DNA from: Odobenus rosmarus divergens
Lineage: Eukaryota; Chordata; Mammalia; Carnivora; Odobenidae
Reading direction: 5' to 3'
Assembly: GCF_000321225.1 (NCBI RefSeq)
Contig: NW_004450665.1
Location: 436,201 to 500,200 of the forward strand
DNA: 64,000 nucleotides
A program made the position numbers and the translations under genes. The notes beneath the pieces are model-generated. The model was not told the DNA's origin. It did no database searches and saw nothing but the letters and a program-made list of their open reading frames with translations. Of this stretch, positions 48,311-60,860 are shown in pieces. The first letter of the stretch is position 1. Every line of letters begins with the position of its first letter.

Positions 48311-51300
48311 GCCTTGCGTGCTTAAAAAAAAAAAAGAGCGTGAACATGGGGAGAGATCAGCCCCAAAAAAAAGTGAGGCTAGAGAAAAAAAAAAAATGGG
48401 ATCCACACATCCCATCTCTTCAACCAAAAAAAAAGAACGTTTTCCAAAAAAAAAAAAACTTTTTGTCTCTGATTAGAAATGCTCTTAAAAAAATGACTTT
48501 TGGTCAAAAAAAAAAAAACTGATTAATAAATTAATCTTAAGGGCAGAAAAAAAAAGGACAGCTTGACAAAAAAAAAAAAAAAGGTTACTGCATTTCAAGG
48601 TGCCAACCAAAAAAACTTTGAGGTGTGAAAAAAAAAAAAATTGACCTTCTAGAACTTGATGAAGACTTCAAAAAAATGCCATTTTATTTAAAAAAAAAAA
48701 ATGCATAGCTTCCTTTATTTTTAAATGACTAAAAAAAGAATGAAGGGACAAAAAAAAAAAAACCTATATCACACTGTAGAATTTGGCAAGTAAAAAAACA
48801 TATACTTAAATAAAAAAAAAAAATTGTTTGCATATCACCTTTAAAATCATCCAAAAAAATGACATCATAAAAAAAAAAAAAAAATAATTGATTACTTTGT
48901 GTAAATTATGTTTAAAAATACCTCTCTCCTCAACAGGATACTGAAAAAAAAGAATTTTACTATAAAAATCCCTTAAAAAAATCTAGTTTTATTAAAAAAA
49001 AAAAAACAAATATTTGTTGAATACAGAATACTCTGAAAAAAACCATGAGAATACAAAAAAAAAAAAAAATAGTTTTTTAAACAGCATTTGCCATAAGATA
49101 TAGAAACTTTCTTATAATGAAAATAAAGTTATACATCTTGGATAAAAGATTGAATAAAAAAAAAATTCGTAACAATTAAAAAAAAAAAAGGTATGTGTAT
49201 TTTGTACAGGAGGGAAGATCAGGAGCTATTTGGGAAAGCTTAGGAATGGGAGGAGAGAGGGGTTTTGAGTTCCATGGGCAAAAAAACCAGTCTAGGTTCA
49301 AAAAAAAAAAAAAAACCAGTAAGAATATATATATTTAGAAAAAAAAACCAAGGAATTGGCAAAAAAAAAAAAGGGACCTGGCTTGGCAAGTCCAAACTTG
49401 GAAAAAAAAGGCACTCAAGAAAAAAAAAAAAAATGCTGCCCATGGGTAGAGTATCTTCTCCAAAAAAAACCAAGTCCTTTCAAAAAAAAAAAAATCCATC
49501 CAGCTCATGTGGCCTGATCTCTCAAAAAAAAAGTCAACCGATAAAAAAAAAAAAAACATCTACAAAATACCTGCATAGCAACACAAAAAAATATGTTTGG
49601 TTGAAAAAAAAAAAAAGCCCAGCTAAGTTTGCACACTAAACTGAGACTCATAGTCAGCAAAGATTATTGTTTTAAAATGAACAAGTGAGAAATCCATTTC
49701 TAGAGTAAAAAAAATTTATTCCCTCAAAAAAAAAAAAAGGAGCTTTCTCTGTCAGCATAGACAGGTGAAAAAAACATGTTAGAGGTGAAAAAAAAAAAAT
49801 ATTCTCCCATCTCTCCATTCCCGATGAGAAAAAAAGTGAACCTGGTATAAAAAAAAAAAATAAAATATTTTATATGGTTAGAGCAATGGAAAAAAAAATG
49901 AATCAAGTAAAAAAAAAAAAATCAAGAAGTCAAAAACAAAGATTTTCCTTAAAAAAATTGTTTCAAAAAAAAAAAAAAAAAAGGATGCCTTTATTCCATA
50001 TTTTAGCCAAGAAAAAAAGTGTCCACCAGGGAAAAAAAAAAAATCACTCATTGTTGGCTCAGAGCTCCGCCTAAAGGAAAATATTTCCATTGATCCAAGT
50101 AAGTGTACCCCAGACCCATAACCTTAGGAAAGCAAAAAAACCCCCACTCCACAAAAAAAAAAAAAGTTTCTGTGTTTTTTCTTTTATAATTGAAAAAAAA
50201 ACCATTGCCATGCAAAAAAAAAAAAATGTTACAGAAGCTCAGAGAAAGTTGAAAGAAAAAAATTTTTTTTAAGAAAAAAAAAAAAAAAAATAATACACAA
50301 GTTTGTCTTCCAAGTTAAAAAAATTCCCACCAGTGAAAAAAAAAAAAATAAAATACTGAGTCTCCAAAAAGGCAGCTAAAAAAAATTATCCTGTTTGAAA
50401 AAAAAAAAACCAAATGGAGTGATGGGGTAGTTTTTATAAAAAAAAGAATAATGTTGCAAAAAAAAAAAAAAGTAGAAATGCCACAGCCATTTTGACCTTA
50501 AAAAAATATCTTAAATTCTAAAAAAAAAAAAAAGTCTTTTTGTTCCCCCTCTTGGTACTGAAAAAAAAATTCAGGCTAAAAAAAAAAAAAAATATATACT
50601 TAATAATGTTGTAAAATCTCTAAAAAAAATTATGATGAAAGAAAAAAAAAAAACATTAGTGTTTATTAAATGCTTACCATGGAAAAAAACATATATTGGC
50701 TCAAAAAAAAAAAACCCAAAACTTTGTAAATTATATATTATTAAAAAAAATTTATACCTGAAGAAAAAAAAAAAATTGGAACGGTTAATTCACCAAAGGA
50801 AAAGAAAAAAAATGGTGCTAAGAGAAAAAAAAAAAATTAAAATCTAGGCTTTTGTCCCTCTAGACAAAAAAATATTTTCTACCAAAAAAAAAAAAAAAAA
50901 ACAAACAAACAAAAAAAGAAAAACAAAAAAAAAGGGAGAGAGAGAGAAAAAAAAAAAAAGAACAAAAGAAAGAAAGGCTTATTAGGGAAAAAAAAATAAG
51001 CTAATTGAAAAAAAAAAAAGTTTTTCCTAAAGTGCAAAATTAGGATGTAAAAAAAGTACAATTAAAACAAAAAAAAAAAACATTTTTGTTAAGCAGGAGG
51101 CCAAAAGGGAAAAAAATGAGAGCTGCAAAAAAAAAAAAAAAAAATTCTGCTTTTTTTTCCCAATATTCTTAAAAAAACCCTGACAAGTATAAAAAAAAAA
51201 AAGGTTTAGATGACAATTTGTTTGGAACCATAAAAAAAAACATTTGATATGAAAAAAAAAAAAACATGCCTCTCTTTCTATAGAGCACTTGAAAAAAAAG

Positions 51301-51690
51301 TTTTAATATCAAAAAAAAAAAAAAAGCACAGGTGAATTGTATGTTGATGAAATAAAAAAATATTGCAAAAGGTAAAAAAAAAAAAAGACGTGAGATGTGA
51401 AAACAAAATGTTGAAAAAAAATTCTTTTCAGAAGAAAAAAAAAAAATTAAGCCTAACACACATGCCATGCCCCGCAAAAAAATCTTCTTAATTTGAAAAA
51501 AAAAAAATGCTCAGAGACCCTGCTAGAATGGGCAAGGGCAGAGACGGCCAGGTCTGCCTATGTCTGGGCAGTGCCTGAAGGGTGGCCCTAAGACACAAAA
51601 AAAAAGTCACCCAGCAGAAAAAAAAAAAATCTCTTAGGGTAGGGAATTGTTTTCTGTCAAAAAAATAAAACAGCTCTTAAAAAAAAAAAA

Positions 51691-51911
51691 AAAAGGGGGC
51701 GCCTGGGTGGCTCAGTTGGTTAAGCGACTGCCTTCGGCTCAGGTCATGATCCTGGAGTCCCGGGATCGAGTCCCGCATCAGGCTCCCTGCTCAGCGGGGA
51801 GCCTGCTTCTCCCTCTGACCCTCTTCCCTCTCGTGCTCTTTATCTCTCATTCTCTCTCTCTCTCAAATAAATAAATAAAATCTTTAAAAAATAAAAAAAT
51901 AAAAAAATAAG
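51691..51911 (+). mobile_element. Can-SINE (SINEC), sense, intact, at the right edge of the comb
   Basis: gggggcgcctgggtggctca at 51695 through 'ctggagtcccgggatcgag' to caaataaataaataaaatct and an A/T tail near 51911. Comb columns expected at 51720-51726 and later hold normal SINE sequence, so the comb stops at or just before this element. Confidence 0.95.
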
Positions 51912-52927
51912 GCTCGTAAGTTGGAGGAAGAATGGACAAGGGGAGGTGGTTTCATGCTGGGTGACAGGAAGGAGGGAACTTCATAGGCAGGCAATGGAGG
52001 TTGGGTGGGCAAGAGCCAGGGACAGGTGGACAATGCCGGAATGAACATGGGGAAATAACTAGAACAGAATGGCCTACTCTGCGTTCTGTCCAGCCAGACT
52101 GTAGATTCTATTTAGTACCTCATGTTTTTATAAAATCCTATTGATCTAGTTAGCCCAAATGTTAAAAAATCAATTATCTTTCTTCTTAGAAGGCAGCCAT
52201 GTAAATTCTCCAGAAACCAAAATTTTTTTTATTTTGTTTCATTGTAAAACATCAAGACAAGACAGTAAGGTGATCGAAGCAACCAAATTACTAGGATCAG
52301 TGCTATGAGATTGGCGAGTCTAATAAACGAAGCTTAATACATAATCATGGACAGAGGTTTCAGCTCTATTAACCACGGTTATGCGTTTACATGAAGAGAA
52401 CTGGTAGAATAACTTACAAGGTTTTAATGTAAAAATAGGAAGTATTAATGAAGTAATATCCACGAAAGCAGGGAAGGAATGTGCATTTCCTAAATGAACA
52501 GTCACTACACAGGTCTCATAGACTTTCAGAGATGACTTAAATTCTGGAATCACTAGACACATATTATCCAAACTAATAAAAAGTAGCAAAAAGATGAATT
52601 AATACAGCAGATGATTATAATATAAATATTTGGCATTGGAATGTTATAACTTTTAAGGGTGTAACCAGTATCTAAAAGTATACTCTAAACATGATAATGA
52701 AGTTACAAGATACTCAATGGCAGTGACTTCTTTCCTCCTTCCGTCCCTGGGCGATTTATTCTTCTTCTGGCCTTGCAATGGATATTGTTCAGATTAGGCA
52801 AAGCATCCACCTTCACTATGTATATATATATACATATGTATAAGGACGTGTATTTTTTCACCTGTTGGGGTATATACCAGTGCATGTCTCTGTGATAACC
52901 TAATGTATCTCTGTGTGTTCTAAATAC
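51912..52927. other. Non-coding sequence
   Basis: Ordinary sequence with a (TA)n stretch near 52820-52842. No gene recognised. Confidence 0.5.
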
Positions 52928-52960
52928 CACACACACACACACATACACACACACACACCC
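52928..52960 (+). repeat. (CA)n microsatellite
   Basis: (CA)n with one internal interruption (acatacac). A minus-strand VCVCV-type reading frame here is a microsatellite shadow. Confidence 0.9.
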
Positions 52961-55900
52961 CTATATGGTTCCAAAAATAACTTGGTCAGGCAGAATTCCT
53001 CCATGAAACTGGCTAGTTCTGATAGACTTCGTGAAAGTAACAACACCCAGAGCTTATTTGAAATGCAAAGAAATCGAGCTACTTATATGGAGTAGGTGTT
53101 AGCTACTGGAGTTGAAAACATCATTTGTGGGAAAAATAATCAGGCTGGAAAGAACTAAAAGTTGGCTGTAATTTACTGTATTGTTAACTACAAGTGAATT
53201 TCAGATCAAAAGTGACAGAGGTGGAAAAAAATAAAAGAAAACATAACTTATGATACCATACTGCTGAAGCCAGAGTATTTTACCAAGAACAGATACATGT
53301 TCAATGGAGAGGGGTCAGCTTTGGACAAATATGGGAAATAAAGATCTAAAGTAATATAAACTAAATATGTATAAAAGAATCATCTGGAGTAAGAATAGTC
53401 TGGAAATATATAACCAGTTGTTTTTTTAAAGAACTGATTTTCTACTGCCATTTAGAATTGCTGTTACCCTGTTTTGAGCATCACCTCAAGACAGGGGCAA
53501 TCTAACCCAGGTGAAATGTATAAAATATGTATAGGCATGGTTCAGAGAAATTTTTAAAAAGCGTAAGTGATCTGAGGAGGAGAAATATAATTGGGGTTAT
53601 ATATGTAGGATAAAGGTCTATAAAAAAAAGTGCTTGAGAAAATAAAAATAATGTTGAACTGCCTTGGAAATTTCATTTTTAATGAGAAAGTAGAAAAACA
53701 AAGAAATTGGGCTTCTCTTATATTAGAAAGGATTTAGTAGAGATTTTATCTGAAGCAACTTCTTAGGATAGTGTAGATGAAATGTGTAGAAGTTTCAGAA
53801 AGGAAAAGAAACTTAGCTCGCATCAAATTCTGAAATTGCATCATGTGGAGAAGCCTCGAAGGCTGTCTGTCAAGATAGCTGACATTACTTTAATGAGTTT
53901 TCTACGATTCAAAGTCAGATTCTTTTGATAGAACTTGATTTATCAGCACACTCTAGTTTGATCTCAAATATAATCAGAGTCTGGGAGATTGAGATCTACT
54001 ATCAAAATGCCACTATATTCATTTAAAATGAGAAGAGTAACTGCTTGAAGGGGTAGGATGGTCTGGCCGGTGCCTTCTAGCAGGCAAGGCAACGGAGACC
54101 CAAGGATAAACCAGGACGCCGACATGTCGATTTGTAATGAAACACAGAATGCTGGAGGGACTGGATGCTTTTGTTCTCTACCCTGCCAAATCCCTCCCTG
54201 TAGGGCTGCCACATGGGCAGCCAAATTAGAATCAGATGCTTGCTTCTTGGGCATGGACTGGGAGCACAAGGAGTGAATTAGGTTTTGAGAGAAGGACTAG
54301 GCTGTCTTTGGACCACGGAGCCCTTTCTCTTAGGCTGCAGTCATGCAAAGTTCGTCTTGCTCACAACCCTCTCACCTCTACCCTGGCTCTCTGTCTAGAT
54401 TCCTTCTGCCCCCGTCTTTTATTCTTTAGCTCTGTTAAGATGTTCAGTCAGATTACAGTGGAGCGTAGGTCACCCAGTGGTAATTATGTTCCAGTCCTTG
54501 CTTTGCGCTGATATTTTGGTTCAACTAGCAGAGGGTGATCTTATCTTTAAGACTTTTCAGGGAAGTCCTCAAGACCCCTTACTGACAACTGAAGACAACA
54601 GAGATGATTTCTTAAAGTTCTTTCCAGCCCTCTATTTTGTTGGGAAAAAAAATGTTCCAGGTGCTGTTATCACACACAGATAACTGAATTTCCTTTTCAA
54701 AGACTAGGAATGACAAAGGAGAGAAAAGTTGGGTAGACTTAGAAGATGTGGCCTGCGTATAAGTGAATCCTTAGTGTTTTTCCAGTTCTGAGAGGGAAAT
54801 AATCCTTTTGATTGAGATGTTTGCATTCATTGCCCGGAAACTTGGTTTTGGCTCCCCATGGGCATCAAATGGAATATGCAGATAGAGTACTTTACTTCTT
54901 AGTAGCTTTTATAGATATTTTGATCATTCCCATCATATTAGAACTTCTAATTTAGAACTGTGACGATGAAGAAGCACTTGCTCAGCAAAAATGTCTTAAT
55001 GTTCAGCCATCTACTCCCTGGAAGCTTTTGTGATAACACATACTACCAAGATAGAGAAACCATTGCGGTGAATAAGACTTATTATTTATCCATGTGTTAC
55101 TGTTGAAAATAAAAGGCAGACCATGTATGTTTTGCATGGAACTCCACTGGAAAGCTATCCTATGATAATACAAAGAAAGATAAGGTGGAAGAAATAGAAA
55201 TGGGAATGACTAGAGGGTAATACAATTAATTTATAGCCAGCCATATTAAATTTGTTTAAGATTGACAGCAGATTTACCCCTGGGAAGGAGAAGGAGAGGA
55301 GAGAATGGATTTTATTTTAAAGAGCTCCTGAAACCTAGTAGGATGTGCCTAATGAGGTGATATAATATAAAACATCACTTGATGTGAAATTTGCATAATG
55401 CCTCTTTTTCCCTAAGAGATTGCTTTGAAAGAATAACAAAGAAACTGAAATGAGGTGGAAAACAAAATAACAAAACACAAATATTTTCTTGGTGTTTGCA
55501 AATATTAAAAATAATTTCCTATCTTCTGATTCGTTTGTTCTCCTGAGAGCCCACCTGGATGTCCTCAGAATGTAAAATGATACTTTAATTAATACATTGG
55601 GATTTAGATTTCTTTATAACCATGCCACTTGTATGAAAAATGTCCATGTCTGCTTATGAGCCATGCAAAACAATGGTTGTGTGAATTATGCCGTGCTGAG
55701 CGGCACCAGACAAACACCTATATGCTGCTTTGATTTATGCACAAACTGTTGTGGTAAATAAGCTAGCCCTTATCGAGGTTCTCCAAAGAAGTCTGCCTTT
55801 TGCAGTTTATTCCCTCCGTTTTGCACCTTTTTTCTTTTAATGGAGAACCTTGTCTTCCTGTGGGTGCCTGTTTTCTGACCAGCTCTGCTTATCCAAAGAG

Positions 55901-56169
55901 GAAACGGTCTTGGTGCTCTCCTGTTGAGATGACACTGTTACCCCAGTGCCGTATCTCTCCCCCCATCACTGCTCCCTTCACAGTTTCATAGGAGACCTAG
56001 TGTTCATGTTGCCTTGCTTTAAAATCCTCCCTACAGGGACGGGGAAGACTGCTGCTGCCAGACATTTTACATTTGTTGCTTCATTAAATTTTAGCATAAA
56101 GTTTCCAGTCACTGCATCACCTTGTACATATTGTTTTGCATTTAAAACCCTTCATATTTAATTTTGAAA
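52961..56169. other. Non-coding sequence
   Basis: AT-rich DNA without named repeats over about 3.2 kb. Frames at 53964-54511 on both strands (91-101 residues) are not recognised. 55590-55760 is a non-repetitive stretch noted in the findings. Confidence 0.45.
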
Positions 56170-56330
56170 TTGCTTTTCATTCCTTCATCTAGTCCTTCAT
56201 TCTCTGAACCGGTGTTTATTGACCGTCTATTCTCTTTAAGCTACTAAGCTAATTATTGTGGGTGGTTAAGAAATGACTAAGACCTGGGTCCTTAAACAGC
56301 TTCCTTCTAAAGAGAAGTAAGAAGGTGGGA
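56170..56330 (-). mobile_element. Possible L2 fragment, antisense
   Basis: 'accggtgtttattgaccgtc', 'agctactaagctaattattg' and 'cctgggtccttaaacagctt' resemble the reverse-complement L2 3' region. Weak. Confidence 0.4.
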
Positions 56331-56488
56331 GACTGGTGAGCCTCCGAAATCACACTGCACCCAACATTGGCCCTGAAGGCATCGTTGGGTGAGGTCATTG
56401 CTAAAGGATGTGTGGGACAGATGGAACCATGCCCACTCTTCCCTGTCAGCATCCTCGGGCCCCCGCCCACCCACCCGGCATACACGTT

Positions 56489-56725
56489 AAAATGTAAGTG
56501 CTTGGGCGCCTGGATGGCTCAGTTGGTTAAGCGACTGCCTTCGGCTCAGGTCATGATCCTGGAGTCCCGGGATTGAGTCCCGCATCGGGCTCCCTGCTCA
56601 GCAGGGAGTCTGCTTCTCCCTCGGACCCTCCCCCCTCTCATGCTCTCTCTCTCTATCTCATTCTCTCTCTCAAATAAATAAATAAAATCTTTAAAAAAAT
56701 AAAATAAAATAAAATGTAAGTGCTT
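56489..56725 (+). mobile_element. Can-SINE (SINEC), sense, with perfect 15-bp TSD
   Basis: Element about 56504-56710 with head gggcgcctggatggctcagt and 'ctggagtcccgggattgag'. aaaatgtaagtgctt flanks it perfectly at 56489-56503 and 56711-56725. Confidence 0.97.
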
Positions 56726-58769
56726 ATATCCAGCCACCTGTTTTCAAGGCACTGCTGTCCCTGCTTGCGGTTGTCATAAACCTATTACAAACCCACTCCC
56801 TGAACATGATGGTATCTATCCTGGGCTTCTTTCCTGTGCCAGGCCCTGCCCAGCCCTCCCTGCCATATTCTAGAGGTAAGGTGCCTCTGAACCCAGCCCC
56901 AAACATCCCTAGCTTCAGTGTTCTCCCCTGCTTTGTCTCAAGGGCCCAGATGGGTTTATTGCATATTTGAGGTAATACTTAGAGATTATACTATCATTTT
57001 CTTTCTGTAACTCCTCTTTTCTAACATCCTTGCATTTTAACTCTAAGCTGTATATTTTTATTTCTGGAAACAGAATTTTGGCCAAAGAAATGTTTAACCC
57101 AACTTAGTAAAGGGCAGCTCCCCACTCTGAGGCACAGTCTGCTGGCTAAGGTAGCTAGCTCCGAGTTCTTCAGTAGAACTTAGTGGTAGTGTGGGCTGTG
57201 GAGAAAGTTCCTCTGCTCTGACCTTCCAAATTCAGAGACCTCCTTTGTGATTGCTTCTTGATCTCAAAGCCTTCTAGTCTACCAGTCTGCGTCATGACAG
57301 AGCACTACCCTAATGGAAAGTCAGTCACCAAAGCCATTTGCCCTTCATATCTCTGACACTAATAAAAGTACCAAACCCCCTCCCTCAGTGATCTAACACC
57401 CTAGACTCTCAGGAGATGTGTCTTTGTCTTGACATTCTTATACGCTTGCAAAAAGGCCAATCCTTCCTTAGAAAATTCAATACCAATTTATATTACTAAG
57501 ATGGTACAAATATTAATCAAATATGCAGCAACCCCAGTGTGATTTATATAACATAAATGCAACATCAGATGCTTTGCCCAATAAGTACCCTCCCCTCTTT
57601 AAGGACCCTTTGTCTTTTATAAACCACGTTCCAGATTCTGCATCTATGCCACGGCCTAACGGCCAACATCCCAGTGTTGTCAGGAGTCATTTAGCCCACT
57701 GATAGGATGGCACAGTCCCTACATCTGCTCCTGAATCAAGGAGCTGATTAACGGTGCATTGCAGCTCTTGGCAAGAGTCAGAGTAGGAAATAAAATTAAG
57801 ATGTAGGGGTTAGGCAGGAAATTCAGATAAAACTACTTGGGAAATGTAGCTAAGCAAGATATAATTACCTAACTTATAATTAGCCCAGAACATCAGGCCT
57901 ACCATCCCTAAAGGCTTCTTTTTTGCAAAGAGACAAGTGATACCATCAAGTAGCAGATGGTACTCTTGTATGAGTGCGGGTGAGTAACGGATACTTCTTA
58001 CCTTAAGAGTGTAGCCTGCTCAGAATTTGGTTATAGGAATTCCTGTTGGCACTAACTCATTAGCTTAATAGCTCATTATTTCCGTGTTTTTCATTGCTTT
58101 GGGCTAGTACAGTTACTACATTTAAAAAAAAAGTTCTGGAAAATTTCACTAACATCTCTGGGTCTGATGGCCTCTATCACTCGATCACCTAACAAATTAA
58201 CACAACCAAAGTAAATTTATTAATTTATCAAAAGCCAAGAAAGTCGATTGATTTCAACATGGTTCCAACAATTTGTGATACATTTTTATTTTATTCCTTA
58301 AAAATTCTATGTTGTATGTTTTAGAAAAGAGGAAACTATTCAGGTCTAGAGTGTGGTTTTGGCCCCAGTGAGTGCTCCTGAGTCAGAGCACCTTGCATGT
58401 GACCCTGGAAATAACACTCTTATTGCAGCGTTGTTTAAAAAAAAAGGGGGGGGAAGCTCAATAAAGTCCCCTTGGTTCAAGGAATATGCTGTGGAGAGAG
58501 GAAAACCCAGGACCAGAAGGGGTCTCTGGCTTCTGTTTACCTAAGAGACAGGTTCAGTGAGATGAAAGGCCTGCTCTGTTCTTTCCATTAATCTATAATA
58601 GGCCTATGCAGGTGGCTTAAAGCAGCCTGGCCAAGACCATGCTGCCTGTAGGAACTGACCTTCAGTTGTGTGTCCCCTCCTGGAGGGGAGTCCTAGAGCT
58701 ACTGGTTTGTACCCTGTTTGTAATCACAGCCACAAAAACGGTATGGTCTTTCAAACCCTTTATTTCGAC
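56726..58769. other. Non-coding sequence
   Basis: No gene recognised. An A10-G8 homopolymer junction lies at about 58437-58453. Confidence 0.5.
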
Positions 58770-58910
58770 ATGTGGACTTGTTCATTTATCTACTCATCCA
58801 TTCGTCCTGTAATGCATCAATTCTTTGTACTAACATCTCCTGAATACCTACTCCATAGAAGTCACTTGGCTAAATTCTGTAGAGAATAAAAATAATGTCC
58901 AATTTTCTGT
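58770..58910 (-). mobile_element. Possible L2 fragment, antisense
   Basis: 'tcatttatctactcatccat' and 'ctcctgaatacctactccat' fit the reverse-complement L2 terminal region. Weak. Confidence 0.4.
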
Positions 58911-59019
58911 GTAGCAAAATCTGTTGAATCACTGAGGTATTCAGAGAATATTAAGCAAATATATGTTATTTTATTTAGGGGGTGGAAATGCATAGTAGTG
59001 AAATAAAAGAGAAAAGTTT

Positions 59020-59110
59020 TTATATGATCATATATATATATAAATATATAACTTCTATATAAGCATATATGCATATGTATAATTTTATAGATATAATTTT
59101 AGAAGTAGTA
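59020..59110 (+). repeat. AT-rich low-complexity region
   Basis: Short (TA)n-like stretch with atatatat and tataagcatatatgcatatg motifs. Confidence 0.75.
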
Positions 59111-60014
59111 AATACGATTTCCCATAATTATTTCTTTAATGATAAGAAATAAAACCTCTTAATGCTTATAAATGACTTGGAAAATACTCATTTGTAAACC
59201 AATCAAGTAGGGTAATTATTCATTTTTGGAATACGAGGAGAACAGTGATAACAAAGTTACCTTACGCTTTAGATTAGGGCTTCCTAGCCTGTTTTTGGAT
59301 CAAGAATGTTAGCTCCGTATAAGAAGCATGTTGTCTTTCCAGTCATCACTGTATCACTAGCATGTAGAACTAGTCCCAGCATGTAGTCATCAACATTATT
59401 ATACTAAAGAGTATTCAAATGATTGAAGGCAGAACACAAAACCCTTTCAATGATCTGCAAAGACAGATGAAGCATCTTCATAGGGAAATTATGTGGGTTC
59501 ACGCATACCTTTTTGTGTATATTTCAGGGAAGTGCTAGACTCTTCTCATGCTCACTCACAGCTGCTAGGTTAAGAACCCCAGCCTTAGCTGAACAAAAAC
59601 AGACATGATATGTACAAAAGAGCATCACCCCAAAGTAGAGAGTACAGCCAGGGGCCAGGCCAACCCCTGAAATGTACACGTGATACTCAGAGGTATTGTT
59701 GCCTACAACAGATTTGGTATGAAAGAACTTTTTTTTTTAATCAGTTGTAACTGATACTCCAAAATTATTACAAATACTCAGAGTCAACATAATGGGGGGT
59801 GGGGCGTGGAGGGAAACTTACGTTTTGAAGGGCCGGGGACCAGATAATGAATGATGTTTAACCTTGTCTTCCATATACATCATTTTTGGCCCTTAAGTAA
59901 TATCCTAGGGGAGAAAACCTCTCTACTGAAGCATCATTTTGCTCCTTCTTAGGATTAAAATCACTTAAATAATTGAAACTACTGAAATTATTCCTACACT
60001 CCTCACTGCAATTT
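59111..60014. other. Non-coding sequence
   Basis: Nothing recognised. Confidence 0.5.
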
Positions 60015-60420
60015 GTGTGCCTGTGATTGTCCCCCCAAATTCATTCGTTGAAGCCCTAAACCCCAGTACCCCAGAATGTGACTGTATTTGGAGAGAAGGC
60101 CATTAGAGAGGTAAATTAAGTCAAAATGAGGCTGTTAGGACAGGCTCTGATCCAATCTGACTGGTGTCTTTAGAAGAAGGCTCAGTTAGGACACACAGAG
60201 AGACACCGGGAATGTGCACAGAAGAGAGAACAAATGAAGATGCAGCAGGAAGACGGCCATCCACAAGCCAAGGAGAGAGGCCTCACAACACATTGAACTG
60301 CCCGTGTCCTGACCTTGGACTTCTAGCCTCCAGAACTCTGAGAAAATAGATTTCTATCATTTAAGGGATCCGGTCTGTGGAATTTTGTTTTGGAAGCCCT
60401 AGCACAGGAATACACCATCT
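60015..60420 (+). mobile_element. MLT1-type LTR (ERVL-MaLR), sense, solo
   Basis: 'gtgattgtccccccaaattc', 'gttgaagccctaaacccc', 'gtgactgtatttggagag', 'gactggtgtctttagaagaa', 'cttctagcctccagaactct' and 'tctgtggaattttgttttgg' follow the LTR in order. No internal region adjoins it. The 61-residue frame inside is not a gene. Confidence 0.85.
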
Positions 60421-60661
60421 TTCATCTTATGGATCAGTGTGCGATCTATAAACAAGAATAAGAGGCGTCATCTTACTGCACATCGTATGATTTTAGTGTC
60501 CAATAAGTAGGACTCCACCCAGAGGAGAGGCACCTTTGACAGTACTGTGGATAAATAGGATATTATTGTTAAATTTTCTTTCCACACACAAAGGAGAGAA
60601 GGAAAATAACATATAACATCAACTCTTTGCCAGGCAACTTCATGTTGTCTTTTATGTTTTA
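60421..60661. other. Non-coding sequence
   Basis: Nothing recognised. Confidence 0.5.
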
Positions 60662-60860
60662 TTTTTTTTAAGATTTTATTTATTTATTTGAGAGAAAGAG
60701 AGCATGAACAGTGGGAGGGGCAGTGGGAGAGGGACAGAGAGAATCTCAAGTACACTCCCGCAGAGTGTGGAGTCTGACGCAGGGCTCGATCCCAGGACCC
60801 TGAGAGCATGACCTGAGCCGAAGGCAGACACCCAACCAACTAAGCCACCCACGTGCTCCT
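60662..60860 (-). mobile_element. Can-SINE (SINEC), antisense
   Basis: tttttttaagattttattta at the left, 'gacctgagccgaaggcagac' and 'aagccacccacgtgctcc' at the right. More diverged than most copies here; no perfect TSD is evident. Confidence 0.9.

Larger units (their letters stand above)
36691..51690 (+). repeat. 61-bp phase-locked poly-A comb (probable data corruption)
   Basis: Every 61 bases, position mod 61 = 53-59 (7 nt) and 12-23 (12 nt) read A, separated by 13 and 29 nt of apparently genuine sequence. I checked the register at 36714, 37873, 38056, 40130, 45010 and 50866, all equal to 53 mod 61, and the A12 at 36734, 37893 and 40089, all equal to 12. The last A12 is 51679-51690; the next expected A7 (51720-51726) is intact. 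About 246 units, of which 27 are clean by manual count. Bases between A blocks share no homology from unit to unit. Annotated repeats cross it in register, so the A blocks replace bases. The Lys-rich (+) and Phe-rich (-) frames throughout come from this. Confidence 0.95.

Noticed and set aside
36691..51690. CRISPR-like or satellite array (regular repeats with unique spacers)
   Set aside because: The only repeated content is A homopolymer, spacings alternate 13 and 29 nt, and known L1, SINE, MIR and LTR elements run through the 'spacers' in register. That is overwritten genomic sequence.
36691..51690. A-tract DNA for bending or nucleosome phasing
   Set aside because: A 61-base spacing is not a multiple of the helical repeat in the way curved A-tract arrays are, and the strict integer phase and clean units do not suit selection.
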